Below, in pieces: positions 48,598 through 58,847 of a stretch of DNA of 64,000 bases. The DNA lies in the NCBI GenBank assembly GCA_947380905.1, contig CANCSS010000005.1:22955-86954 (forward strand). The letters run 5' to 3'. The stretch's first letter is position 1. Each line of letters opens with the position of its first letter. The DNA comes from Chitinophagaceae bacterium (lineage in GTDB: Bacteria > Bacteroidota > Bacteroidia > Chitinophagales > Chitinophagaceae). The notes beneath the pieces were generated by a model. It ran no database searches and was not told the origin of the DNA. It saw nothing but the letters and a program-made list of their open reading frames with translations. The translations under genes and the position numbers were made by a program.

Positions 48598-50577
48598 CTA
48601 GTAGCCTGGATTTTGCATCGCTTGCTTTTGGGCAGAAGATAAATTTATACCACTAGCTTGAATACCATCTAAGAATGATTGAGGTATTGGACGTAAAACA
48701 TGAAAATCTTTAATGTTAGCAGCACCTTCTAAGTTAAAAGCTTTTACTCTAGATACCAATGTTTTGGTTCTTGATAAATCTTCCCAACGTAGGAATTCAC
48801 CAGCCAATTCTCGAGAGCGCTCGTTAAGCACCAGTGCTAACATTCTATCATAAGCACTTGATAAACCTAAAGTGGTAATAATATATTCATCTTGAGCAGG
48901 CAAAGCCGTCGGACTTGCAATGGCTAAGCTTGCTGCTGCTGCAGTTGTTGTTGCAATATTATTAGATTCATAATAAGAATTCTTTGGGTAAAAAGAGTTG
49001 CCAACACCTGGCGATTGTAAACCAGCTGATAACAAGGTATTACCACCATCCCAATAATTATCTCTTTCTTCACCACTTACATATTGAGCACGTTTTCTTA
49101 CTGCATTAATGTAGGGTAAGGCATCTGCATATAAACCCAATCTAATTTTTGCTTCTGCAGCAATTAAATAAGTTTCTGCAGATCTTGCTAAAGTAAAGTC
49201 TCTATGTCCTACTACATCATTCAATGAGTTCCTTGAACCATCTAAATGTTTACTTAGTGATGGGAAACCTTGACCTGCAGTAGATACATCTGTGTAAAGA
49301 GCTCCGTCGGTAGTTCTACCATTTGGATAAGCTACATAAGTGGTAGGAATATCCCTTCCTGTATTACGGGTATCTACGACTCTTGTTCCAAGCGCCTTGG
49401 TAATTTTAGTCAAGGGGAATCTTGTATCCCCAGGTTGGTTAATTACAAACATGATACCTAGGTCACCTTTCACATTCGGGCTAACAGGCGAGGCGCCATT
49501 GATAGCACTTTTAGTTTTCCAAGATTTCCAAAAACGAGAATCATTTACCATGTCATAAATACGATAATCATAGTAGGTTGTAGCCAATCTACTGAATGGT
49601 CTGTCTCCAGTTAAGTCACGAGCACATTGATCTTGTACATCATATCTTGAAACAAAATACAAATGTTGTGTATTACCATTTCCTTGTAATGTGTTTACGT
49701 CGTTTGTAAATTGTGCCGAAAGAATTAACTCAGGTAAATTTTCGTTGGCAGAGTTTTGAGCAGTGAATTTCCACAAATCTCCAAAATTACTAGCCAACGG
49801 GTGTCTAGCTATAACTTGATCACAAAGAGGTCCAATGGCAGCTAAATCAGCAGCTTTGGTGTCTGTATTCCATGAACTATTAATTTCACTTGCTCTGCTT
49901 AATAAAACTTTCGCTAAATAGTGGTTGGCAGCATCTTGTGTAATATGTGATGGTCCGCCAGCTATTGGTAACAATGGTGTAGCAGCCTTTAAATCTGATA
50001 CTATTTGTGCGAATACATCTTTAGCGGAAGCACGAGTAAATTCAGTTTTAACAGTATTGATAGGAGTCAATTGTAATGGCACGCCACCATACTGGCTTAC
50101 TAATCTAAAGTAATTGTAGGCACGCAAAAAATAACCCTCCCCTAATGCTGTATTTTTAATTGCTGTAGAAGTGGAAGTACTCTTAGTTGCATTTGCAATT
50201 AACAAGTTGGCATCACCAATACCAGTGTATAAAGCATCCCATTGATAATTGGATAAAGCAGTATTACCATTTGGGGCAATTACTGTTGGACCAAAGGTCG
50301 CATCATAGTTATTCCAAGGTGAGTTAGAAGGGTCACCACCAATATGAAACTCATCCGTTCCATACTGGGTAGCAGCATAATTCCACTCTCCATTGAAAGG
50401 AACGTCAAAGACCTGATACTGTGCCCCAACAGACAATTGTTGAATACCAGCATCTGTTAAGAAGAAGTCGGTGGTTCTTGCTGTTGTAAGTGTTTCATTT
50501 AAAAAATCCTTATTGCATGACGAAGTAAAAAATACTACCGCAACAATGATAAGTTTATTCAAAAAATTATTTTTCAT
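48598..50577 (-). CDS. SusD/RagB-family outer-membrane nutrient-binding lipoprotein
   Basis: Lipobox VVFFTSSCNKDFLNETLTTARTTDFF; SusD C-terminus with NERSRELAGEFLRWEDLSRTKTLV. Confidence 0.95.
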   Translation of the reverse strand: MKNNFLNKLIIVAVVFFTSSCNKDFLNETLTTARTTDFFLTDAGIQQLSVGAQYQVFDVPFNGEWNYAATQYGTDEFHIGGDPSNSPWNNYDATFGPTVIAPNGNTALSNYQWDALYTGIGDANLLIANATKSTSTSTAIKNTALGEGYFLRAYNYFRLVSQYGGVPLQLTPINTVKTEFTRASAKDVFAQIVSDLKAATPLLPIAGGPSHITQDAANHYLAKVLLSRASEINSSWNTDTKAADLAAIGPLCDQVIARHPLASNFGDLWKFTAQNSANENLPELILSAQFTNDVNTLQGNGNTQHLYFVSRYDVQDQCARDLTGDRPFSRLATTYYDYRIYDMVNDSRFWKSWKTKSAINGASPVSPNVKGDLGIMFVINQPGDTRFPLTKITKALGTRVVDTRNTGRDIPTTYVAYPNGRTTDGALYTDVSTAGQGFPSLSKHLDGSRNSLNDVVGHRDFTLARSAETYLIAAEAKIRLGLYADALPYINAVRKRAQYVSGEERDNYWDGGNTLLSAGLQSPGVGNSFYPKNSYYESNNIATTTAAAASLAIASPTALPAQDEYIITTLGLSSAYDRMLALVLNERSRELAGEFLRWEDLSRTKTLVSRVKAFNLEGAANIKDFHVLRPIPQSFLDGIQASGINLSSAQKQAMQNPGY

Positions 50578-50597
50578 ATAATATTAATTATTATTTA

Positions 50598-53500
50598 TTA
50601 AAATGTTGCATTAATTCCAAGTGTAAATCCTCTGTTCCAAGTGGGTCCTTGTACGTCCATATCAAGAAAGTTGATTTTTGAAAATAACGTACCAGGATTT
50701 GAAACTTGTAAATAGGCTTTTAAACTTGAAATGCCTGTTGATTTACTCATGGTTTTTGAATCAAAACTATAACCAAGAGAAATGTTTCTTACTTTAATAA
50801 AAGATCCATCCTGATAGCCTAAAGCTGTGTAATAGGCATCCCCTGTTGCACCACCAGCATTAAATATTGGTTTTTGATAGTACGCATTTGGATTAAGTGG
50901 TGTATAGTAATCAATAGCTCTTTGCATTGTTCTTGCAGCTTGAGCTTCACCACCAGTATTGTACATATAGTTTAACCTACTGTAAACAAAAATTGAAAAA
51001 TCCCAATTTTTGTAAGAAACGGAATTGGTCATACCCAATACCCAACGTGGTCTTGTCCATCCAATAATGGTACGATCGTTGTTGGGATCAATTTTATAAT
51101 CACCATTCAAATCTGCTACTCTTACACTACCTACAGTAAAAGAGTTGGATGTATACTTATTCATTTCAGCTACATCAGCTTCTTTCCATAAACCAATTGC
51201 CTTGTAACCATAAATAACACCAATCCCTTGTCCTATAAACCAGTTGTTGTTGATATCATCTTGAGTACCATTTGACAAAGAAACAATATTTTCTTTTTGC
51301 CATCCTGCATTAAATGTCGTTGACCATTGTAAGTCTTTTTGTTTAATGTTAACAGTAGTGATACTTATGTCAACCCCTTTGTTTGCTGTTTTTCCAATAT
51401 TAGCAAAAGTGGTAGTAAATCCAGTTACAGTAGGAATTGACCTTTGCATTAATAAATCGTTTGTTTCTGAAGTATATGCATCAATTGATCCAGTAACTCT
51501 TCTTTTAAATAAACCAAAGTCCACACCTACGTTATATTGTGTTGTTCTTTCCCAACCTAAGTTCAAGTTGGCTAATACTGCATTTGGAATTGAACCCGCA
51601 GCATTTGAGCCACCATATGGATAGAACAAGGAGCTTATTGAACCTTGAGTGGAGTAAGGATTGATAGCAGAGTTACCTGTAACACCAGCTCCAACTCTTA
51701 ATTTCAAGTCATCCACCCAATTCACTTTAAAGAATTTTTCTCTGTTGATTCTCCAAGCGATTGCCGCAGATGGGAAGGTAGAAAATTTATGGCCATCTGC
51801 CAATTGAGAGGCACCATCTTGACGAGCAGAAGCAGTTAATATATATCTGTCTTTATAGCTATAGTTAAATCTAGCCATATAAGACATTAATTGTTGCTCA
51901 ACTAAATCAGATGCAGTACTTAATTGACCAGTTACTGTACCACTCGTTAAAGCATTCCAAAGTTGTGATTGAACTGGAACACCATTCCCAATTGTATTAC
52001 TTGTTTCTCTGTTATAAGCAGTTTGGCTCATCAATAAGGTTACCCCTAATGTATGATCACCAATAGTTTTATCATAATAAACTAAGTTGTCCAATGTGTA
52101 GGAGAAGTTGGTATTCTTATAGAGTGCCGCATAGTTAGTGCTACCTCCGTTTTGAACTGAATTAGCATCTACATATACCCCATCACGATAGAAAGAAATA
52201 TCTGGTCCAAAGTTCATTCGGTACTTTAAACCTTGTAATAAAGGAATTAAATTGCCAACATTAATTTGAGTATACAAGCTACCAAAAGCACGTAAAGTAA
52301 CTCTTTGATCCCTGCTATACTTCCACTCATCCACAACACTCTTAATTGCGTTATCTCCACCAGGGAATAAAACCCTGTTGCCAGCTGAATCATAAGGTAA
52401 TGCATAAGGATAAACACCTCTTGCAGACTCATATAATCCACTAGCAGGAGAACCAATAGTTGCAACTCCAGCACCATTTTGGCCATACTCTTGAACACTA
52501 TAAGTAAGACTAAGGTTATTTCCAAAAGTCAACCATTTAGTGGCAGAGATATCTAAGCTTGCTTTGGCAGAATATCTTTTATAAGATTGGCCTTTAATGG
52601 TACCTGAATTATCAAGAAAACCAAAAGAGGCATATCCCTTTATTTTGTCTGTACCACCACTCACGCTTAAAACGTGGTCAGTAGTGATATTTTGTTGTGT
52701 CACAAAACTTGTCCAATCAGTATTACCCACTTTAGAACCATCCCAGCTTCCAGAAGCCCAACCTTTTGCTATATTGCTCCAAGCAGTAGGATCTGCTGTA
52801 GCAGCAAAAAGTGTTCTATCGTTGGCAAGTGTAGGCTGATCTCCCCTTGGATTCGTGCTTACACCTGTTGTTTTGTTTAAACCAGTGTAATAATAAGCCC
52901 ATCTTTTATAAGTTATGTAATCCGATGAATTAAACATTTGCATATTGTCTACTAAGTTGTCAAGTTTCACTGATGAACTTAAGCTTAATGTTACTTTACC
53001 AGATTTACCTTGTTTCGTGGTGATGATGATTACTCCATTTGCACCACGTGAACCATAAATCGCTGTAGCAGACGCATCCTTCAATACATCAATTGATTCA
53101 ATGTCATTAGGATTTAAATAATCAATACCGCCCGTAATTAATGGTATACCATCAACAACATAAAGTGGCGAGTTAGAGGCAGTTAAAGAACGTACCCCAC
53201 GAATATTGATAGACCCTACTTGTCCAGGACGCTCATTGGTTGAGATATCAACTCCGGCAACCTTCCCCTGCATCGCTTCTACTGCGTTTTGCACTGGGCG
53301 AGATTTAATGTCGTTTTGGTTGATACCAGCAACGGATCCTGTTACATCTTTTCTTTTTACAGTATTGTACCCAACCACTACTACTTCATCCAAGGCTTTG
53401 GATTCTGGGTTAAGTGATACATTTAAAGAAGCGCTAGCTTCGTTAAAAACTAGAGACTTGTCTTCATAACCAGTAAAAGAAAAACGCAGTTCTCCTTTTC

Positions 53501-53723
53501 CGGAAACTGTCAATTTAAATTTACCTGTTGCATCAGTTAGCGTTTTTTCTTTGCTGCTCGCTGAAACTACAACACCCTCAAGACCTACTCCATTTTCATT
53601 GGTAACAGTTCCTTGTATGGAATGAGAACTGCCCTTTTGTGCAAACGCGTTTTGCTGTGTGAATCCAAGCATGATTACACTTAAAAAAAACAAACGCATA
53701 AAAAGCAAACACTTTTTTTTCAT
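50598..53723 (-). CDS. SusC/RagA-family TonB-linked outer membrane protein
   Basis: SIQGTVTNENGVGLEGVVVSASSKEKTLTDATGKF, ALDEVVVVGYNTVKRKDVTGSV, NDIESIDVLKDASATAIYGSRGANGVIIITTKQGK. Confidence 0.97.
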   Translation of the reverse strand: MKKKCLLFMRLFFLSVIMLGFTQQNAFAQKGSSHSIQGTVTNENGVGLEGVVVSASSKEKTLTDATGKFKLTVSGKGELRFSFTGYEDKSLVFNEASASLNVSLNPESKALDEVVVVGYNTVKRKDVTGSVAGINQNDIKSRPVQNAVEAMQGKVAGVDISTNERPGQVGSINIRGVRSLTASNSPLYVVDGIPLITGGIDYLNPNDIESIDVLKDASATAIYGSRGANGVIIITTKQGKSGKVTLSLSSSVKLDNLVDNMQMFNSSDYITYKRWAYYYTGLNKTTGVSTNPRGDQPTLANDRTLFAATADPTAWSNIAKGWASGSWDGSKVGNTDWTSFVTQQNITTDHVLSVSGGTDKIKGYASFGFLDNSGTIKGQSYKRYSAKASLDISATKWLTFGNNLSLTYSVQEYGQNGAGVATIGSPASGLYESARGVYPYALPYDSAGNRVLFPGGDNAIKSVVDEWKYSRDQRVTLRAFGSLYTQINVGNLIPLLQGLKYRMNFGPDISFYRDGVYVDANSVQNGGSTNYAALYKNTNFSYTLDNLVYYDKTIGDHTLGVTLLMSQTAYNRETSNTIGNGVPVQSQLWNALTSGTVTGQLSTASDLVEQQLMSYMARFNYSYKDRYILTASARQDGASQLADGHKFSTFPSAAIAWRINREKFFKVNWVDDLKLRVGAGVTGNSAINPYSTQGSISSLFYPYGGSNAAGSIPNAVLANLNLGWERTTQYNVGVDFGLFKRRVTGSIDAYTSETNDLLMQRSIPTVTGFTTTFANIGKTANKGVDISITTVNIKQKDLQWSTTFNAGWQKENIVSLSNGTQDDINNNWFIGQGIGVIYGYKAIGLWKEADVAEMNKYTSNSFTVGSVRVADLNGDYKIDPNNDRTIIGWTRPRWVLGMTNSVSYKNWDFSIFVYSRLNYMYNTGGEAQAARTMQRAIDYYTPLNPNAYYQKPIFNAGGATGDAYYTALGYQDGSFIKVRNISLGYSFDSKTMSKSTGISSLKAYLQVSNPGTLFSKINFLDMDVQGPTWNRGFTLGINATF

Positions 53724-53753
53724 TTGGTAATGGTTTTTAAAATATCAATAATA

Positions 53754-53769
53754 AAGCTTTCGTTAGTAT
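53754..53769 (-). promoter_or_regulatory. Weak LacI-type operator candidate ATACTAACGAAAGCTT
   Basis: About 31 bp upstream of susC start on gene strand; weak match. Confidence 0.3.
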
Positions 53770-53892
53770 TAAAGACTGCAATTGGGCTAAATAGTAAAAA
53801 TTCTTAGGCTACATAGCTTAGGCAAATCGTCTAATAACGGATGAATATACAATGTAACCCACTTATTTTTTAGGAAAGTATTAACATTTTTT

Positions 53893-53908
53893 ACGGAAAC
53901 GATTGCAT
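53893..53908 (+). promoter_or_regulatory. LacI/PurR-type operator candidate ACGGAAACGATTGCAT
   Basis: 13 of 16 match to PurR consensus; in susC/GH115 divergent intergenic region. Confidence 0.6.
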
Positions 53909-54067
53909 GAAAAATAATAAAAGCCTTATTTTCTTACTTCTACCGATTAAAAGCAATTACTTGATTTGAGCTTGCTAATTGGTTGCAGGTTGGTACAATC
54001 CCCAAACATGCACTTTATTACTATTGCTCGCTTCTACTATCAAATGAATTGTGCTAAATAATTGAAT

Positions 54068-54083
54068 TTGCAAACGATAGCAT
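54068..54083 (+). promoter_or_regulatory. LacI-type operator candidate TTGCAAACGATAGCAT
   Basis: TGC-AAA-CG-ATA-GCA dyad; 25 bp upstream of GH115 start. Confidence 0.55.
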
Positions 54084-54108
54084 GTAATTTTAGTAAAATG
54101 ATTTTAAA

Positions 54109-56661
54109 ATGAAAAAAATAAATTTAATACTATTTACACTTTTTTTTATCCAAGCAACTGGCCAAGAAATAATTTTATTTAAAAAAGATACAAAATCATT
54201 TCAACTCATTGGCGATCAAAAAAATCTTGAATTGGTCATTGATTCAAATGACGATTGGCTCATTCAAAAAACTGCTTCTTTTTTAAGTAATGATTTTGAG
54301 AAAGTAACCCAACATAAAATTGCCATTCATGCTAATTTAAAAAGCACGCTTAACAATGTCATAATCATTGGCACCATCAATAATTCAGCCATTATAAAAA
54401 AATTAATTGAGGACCATAAAATGAATGTGGATGATATTAAATCTCAATGGGAAGCCTATAAAATTGTAGTAGTTAATAACCCTTGTACAGGCTTGGATAA
54501 AGCAGTTGTAATTGTGGGTAGTGATAAAAGAGGTGCTGCATTTGGAGCGTTAGAAATTTCAAAACAAATTGGCGTCTCTCCTTGGTATTGGTGGGCCGAT
54601 GTACCCATTGTGCAAAGAGATAAAATTTTTATTCCATATAATTTGAATGTAAAAAGTCAACCTAAAGTAAAGTACCGAGGATTTTTTATCAATGACGAAG
54701 CTCCTGCTTTAAGTAATTGGAGCAAAGAAAAATTTGGGGGATTTAATCACTTTTTTTATGAAAATGTTTTTGAATTGCTCTTAAGATTAAAATCCAACTA
54801 TTTGTGGCCAGCCATGTGGGGCAATGCCTTTTCCGATGATGACCCTTTAAACGCTGAAATTGCAGATAAATATGGCATTGTAATAAGCAACTCCCATCAC
54901 GAACCTATGTTAAGAGCACAACAAGAATGGAAAAGATATGGCAAAGGTCCATGGAATTATCAAACCAATGATAGCACTTTAAGGGCCTTTTGGAAAAAAG
55001 GTATTGAAAATATGGGTACGCATGAAAGTGTAATAAGTATGGGTATGCGCGGTGATGGAGATATGCCTATGACGCAAGGGAGTAACATTGCATTATTAGA
55101 AAGAATTATTACAGACCAAAGAAAAATTATACAAGAAGTCACTAAGAAACAGGTTACAACTGTTCCGCAATTTTGGGCGCTGTACAAAGAAGTGCAGGAT
55201 TATTATGACAAAGGAATGAAAGTGCCCGATGATGTTACCCTACTTCTATGTGATGACAATTGGGGCAATATAAGAAAGTTGCCACTATTAAAAGATTCAA
55301 CCAGAAAAGGAGGATATGGTATTTATTACCACTTTGATTATGTTGGGGGACCAAGAAATTATAAATGGTTAAATACGAATCAAATAGCTAGAGTATGGGA
55401 GCAAATGCATTTGGCTTATGAGTACAATGTCAATAAAATATGGGTAGTCAATGTAGGAGATATAAAACCCATGGAACTCCCCATATCCTTTTTTTTAGAA
55501 CACGCTTGGGATCCAACAAAATGGAATGCAAGTAACATAGATGACTACCATAGCAAGTGGGCAAAAGAACAATTTGGTGAAAAATATGCTAAAGAGATTG
55601 GTTACTTATTAAGTAAATATACCCAATACAATGCTAGAAGAAAACCCGAGTTGCTTTCTCCAGAAACATATAGTATATCCAATTACAATGAAGCGAATAG
55701 AGTGGTTCAACAGTACAATGAATTAAAAAAAAGGGCCGAAAAAATAAACGCCAACTTACCAGCCGAATACAAAGATGCTTTTTACCAGCTAGTGCTTTAT
55801 CCGATTCAAGTTTGTGCTAATTTAAATGAATTATACCTTGCCGTTGCTAAAAATAAAGAAGCCTATTTAAATAAAAATGAATACGTCAACTATTTCGCTT
55901 TAAAAGCGGAAGATTTGTATAAGAAAGATTCTTTAAGTACCTTACAATTTCATGAATTTAAAGCTGGTAAATGGAATCACATGATGAGTCAAACCCATAT
56001 TGGATATACCTATTGGCAACAACCAAATAAAAACAGCATGCCATTAGTGCAAAAAATAGAAGGAGCCGCCATCATAAAGCCTAATGAAAATAAAGTAGCA
56101 AATGACCAGCCACAAAATGTAAAAAGGAGTCAAAATGAATGGGTTGAAAACAATAAAACCATTTCAATAGAAGCCAGTCATTACTCCAATAAATTAAATG
56201 ATAAATATGTGCAGTGGCAAGTAATAAAAAATATAGGAAGAGACGGAGATGGGGTAAGCGTATTCCCAGTCATCGCTGATAGAAAAAATATTCAAAAGAA
56301 TTCACCTCATTTAGAATATAATATTAATACTAGTAGCAAGGATAGTGGAAAAATATATTTGTACTTTTCGCCCACTTTAAACTTTCACAAAGCCACTGAT
56401 GGATTGCAATATGCTATCTCGGTAGATGAACAAACACCACAAGTATTTTCTTTAAACAAAGAAGATAATAACTTAAAAACTTGGGAACAGTGGGTAGCAG
56501 ATAATATTATTATTAAAAAGAGTACACACTTCTTTGCCCAACCGGGGAAGCATGTAATAAAGTTTTGGATGATAGACACTGGAATTATTTTACAAAAAAT
56601 TGTTACTGACTTTGGCGGTTTACAAGCAAGTTATTTAGGACCACAAGAATCAAAAAAATAA
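54109..56661 (+). CDS. GH115 xylan alpha-1,2-glucuronidase
   Basis: RGAAFGALEISKQIGVSPWYWWADVPIVQRDKIFI, PKVKYRGFFINDEAPALSNW, LKSNYLWPAMWGNAFSDDDPLN, GPRNYKWLNTNQIARVWEQMHLAYEYNVNKIWVVNVGDIKPMELPISFFLEHAWDP. Confidence 0.96.
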   Translation: MKKINLILFTLFFIQATGQEIILFKKDTKSFQLIGDQKNLELVIDSNDDWLIQKTASFLSNDFEKVTQHKIAIHANLKSTLNNVIIIGTINNSAIIKKLIEDHKMNVDDIKSQWEAYKIVVVNNPCTGLDKAVVIVGSDKRGAAFGALEISKQIGVSPWYWWADVPIVQRDKIFIPYNLNVKSQPKVKYRGFFINDEAPALSNWSKEKFGGFNHFFYENVFELLLRLKSNYLWPAMWGNAFSDDDPLNAEIADKYGIVISNSHHEPMLRAQQEWKRYGKGPWNYQTNDSTLRAFWKKGIENMGTHESVISMGMRGDGDMPMTQGSNIALLERIITDQRKIIQEVTKKQVTTVPQFWALYKEVQDYYDKGMKVPDDVTLLLCDDNWGNIRKLPLLKDSTRKGGYGIYYHFDYVGGPRNYKWLNTNQIARVWEQMHLAYEYNVNKIWVVNVGDIKPMELPISFFLEHAWDPTKWNASNIDDYHSKWAKEQFGEKYAKEIGYLLSKYTQYNARRKPELLSPETYSISNYNEANRVVQQYNELKKRAEKINANLPAEYKDAFYQLVLYPIQVCANLNELYLAVAKNKEAYLNKNEYVNYFALKAEDLYKKDSLSTLQFHEFKAGKWNHMMSQTHIGYTYWQQPNKNSMPLVQKIEGAAIIKPNENKVANDQPQNVKRSQNEWVENNKTISIEASHYSNKLNDKYVQWQVIKNIGRDGDGVSVFPVIADRKNIQKNSPHLEYNINTSSKDSGKIYLYFSPTLNFHKATDGLQYAISVDEQTPQVFSLNKEDNNLKTWEQWVADNIIIKKSTHFFAQPGKHVIKFWMIDTGIILQKIVTDFGGLQASYLGPQESKK

Positions 56662-56666
56662 AAAAA

Positions 56667-57728
56667 ATGAAACTACTAAAAACGATTCTATTATTTGTTA
56701 TTTATCTAATAACAAGTTCTTCACTACATGCTCAAAACGATAAGAGTATTGTTAAAAAAAAATATTTGTCTCCGCCATTGGTAAAACATATTTATACCGC
56801 AGATCCTTCAGCACATCTGTTTAATAATAAAATATACATTTATCCATCTCATGACACCGCCACTGGAACAAAAGAAGATGACGATGGTGGACATTTTAAT
56901 ATGATGGATTACCACATTCTTTCAATGGACTCCATCGGAGGCAAAGTCACTGATCATGGCATAGCTTTAAGTTTAAAAAATATTCCTTGGGCTGGTAAAC
57001 AATTGTGGGCGCCTGATGCAGCCTATGCCAATAATACCTATTACTTATACTTTCCCTTAAAAGACACAGCTGGCGTATTTAAAATTGGCGTAGCCACTAG
57101 CAAAAAACCAGAAGGCCCTTTTAAAGCAGAAAAATTACCCATCAAGGGCAGTTATAGTATTGACCCTACAGTTTTTAAAGACGATGATGGTAGCTACTAT
57201 ATGTATTTTGGTGGTATTTGGGGTGGCCAACTTCAAAGATGGGACAACAATGAATACCATGCCAAGGGGGCACTTAAAAAACCTAATGAAATAGCCATTC
57301 AACCTAGAATTGCAAAAATGACAAAAGATCTAAAATCTTTTGAAAAGGAAGTAAAAGAAATAGTGATTAAAGATAAAGATGGAAAAATATTTACAGAGAA
57401 AGACAATGATAAAAGATTTTTTGAAGCCTCTTGGATGCACAAGTACAATGGGAAATATTATTTCTCCTACTCCACAGGTGATACCCACAATATTTGTTAT
57501 GCTACCGGTAACAATCCATACGGCCCTTTCACTTATCAAGGAGTTATATTACAACCTGTGGAAGGATGGACCAATCATCACTCCATTATTCAAATAAAAA
57601 ATAAATGGTACATTTTTTATCATGATGTTCAATTAAGCGGTCAAACGCATTTAAGAAATGTAAAAGTGACTGAATTAAAATACAATAAGGATGGAACTAT
57701 AGTTACAATAAATGCATTCAAATTATAG
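56667..57728 (+). CDS. GH43 glycoside hydrolase (xylosidase/arabinofuranosidase type)
   Basis: TADPSAHLFNNKIYIYPSHD, WAPDAAYANNTYYLYFPLKD, SIDPTVFKDDDGSYYMYFGG, FFEASWMHKYNGKYYFSYSTGD. Confidence 0.95.
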   Translation: MKLLKTILLFVIYLITSSSLHAQNDKSIVKKKYLSPPLVKHIYTADPSAHLFNNKIYIYPSHDTATGTKEDDDGGHFNMMDYHILSMDSIGGKVTDHGIALSLKNIPWAGKQLWAPDAAYANNTYYLYFPLKDTAGVFKIGVATSKKPEGPFKAEKLPIKGSYSIDPTVFKDDDGSYYMYFGGIWGGQLQRWDNNEYHAKGALKKPNEIAIQPRIAKMTKDLKSFEKEVKEIVIKDKDGKIFTEKDNDKRFFEASWMHKYNGKYYFSYSTGDTHNICYATGNNPYGPFTYQGVILQPVEGWTNHHSIIQIKNKWYIFYHDVQLSGQTHLRNVKVTELKYNKDGTIVTINAFKL

Positions 57729-57735
57729 TATAGTC

Positions 57736-58830
57736 ATGAAAAATAGCATTTACTTTTTTAGTATTCTACTTTTATTTTGTCAATGTGGTAGCATTAAAAA
57801 CAGTTCCTTTGAACAGACGAATGAGGGTTTAAAAGAGTTTTATAAAAAATATTTTAACATTGGCGTAGCGGTATCTGTCAGTTCAGTAAAAAATAAAAAT
57901 GCAAATTTAATCTTACATGAATTCAATAGCGTAACTGCCGAAAATGCAATGAAAATGGGCCCTATCCATCCAGCTGAAAATATGTACAATTGGAAGGACG
58001 CCGATACGATTATGGCATTTGTAAAAAATAATAATTTAAAAATTAGAGGACATAATTTGTGTTGGCATCAACAAACGCCCAAATGGATGTTTATTGACAG
58101 CCTAGGTAAAAAAGTATCTAAACAGATTTTATTGGCTAGATTAAAACAACATATTTTTGAAGTGGTAGGTAGATATAAAGGGCAAGTATACGCTTGGGAT
58201 GTAGTCAATGAAGCCATTTCAGATGCGCCCAATGAATATTTAAGAAATTCAGAATGGTATCAAATAGCTGGAAAAGAATATATTGCAAAAGCCTTTGAGT
58301 ATACCCATGAAGCGGATCCTGATGCCTTATTATTTTACAACGACTACAATGAAATCAGTGCAACAAAAAGAGCCAAAATTATAAAACTAATAACCCAATT
58401 AAAAAAAGAAGGTGTTCCTATCAATGGTATAGGGCTTCAAGGTCATTGGGCAATCAATGAACCCAGCTATGCTCAACTTGATAGTACCTTAAGTGATTTT
58501 AGTAAACTTGGATTGATGATTCAAATTACCGAATTAGATATTTCTGTATATCCTAAAGAACATGCAGCTAGAGAAAGACAAAATATAGATACCGCAACCA
58601 CCTTTTCATTAGAAAAAGAAACTAAACAAGCAGCTGTTTACAAATATTGTTTTGAATTATTTCGAAAGTATAAGAAATATATTAACAGTGTTACATTTTG
58701 GAATATCTCGGACGAACACAGTTGGCTTGATAATTTTCCAGTAAAAAATAGAAAAGACTACCCTTTACTATTTGATACCAACAATAACAGAAAAGCCGCC
58801 TATTGGGAAGTGGCCAAATGGGAAAAATAA
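57736..58830 (+). CDS. GH10 endo-1,4-beta-xylanase
   Basis: EFNSVTAENAMKMGPIHPAENMYNW, IRGHNLCWHQQTPKWM, YAWDVVNEAISD, MIQITELDIS; start taken at MKNSIYFF. Confidence 0.97.
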   Translation: MKNSIYFFSILLLFCQCGSIKNSSFEQTNEGLKEFYKKYFNIGVAVSVSSVKNKNANLILHEFNSVTAENAMKMGPIHPAENMYNWKDADTIMAFVKNNNLKIRGHNLCWHQQTPKWMFIDSLGKKVSKQILLARLKQHIFEVVGRYKGQVYAWDVVNEAISDAPNEYLRNSEWYQIAGKEYIAKAFEYTHEADPDALLFYNDYNEISATKRAKIIKLITQLKKEGVPINGIGLQGHWAINEPSYAQLDSTLSDFSKLGLMIQITELDISVYPKEHAARERQNIDTATTFSLEKETKQAAVYKYCFELFRKYKKYINSVTFWNISDEHSWLDNFPVKNRKDYPLLFDTNNNRKAAYWEVAKWEK

Positions 58831-58847
58831 AACTTAAAAACACAAAA

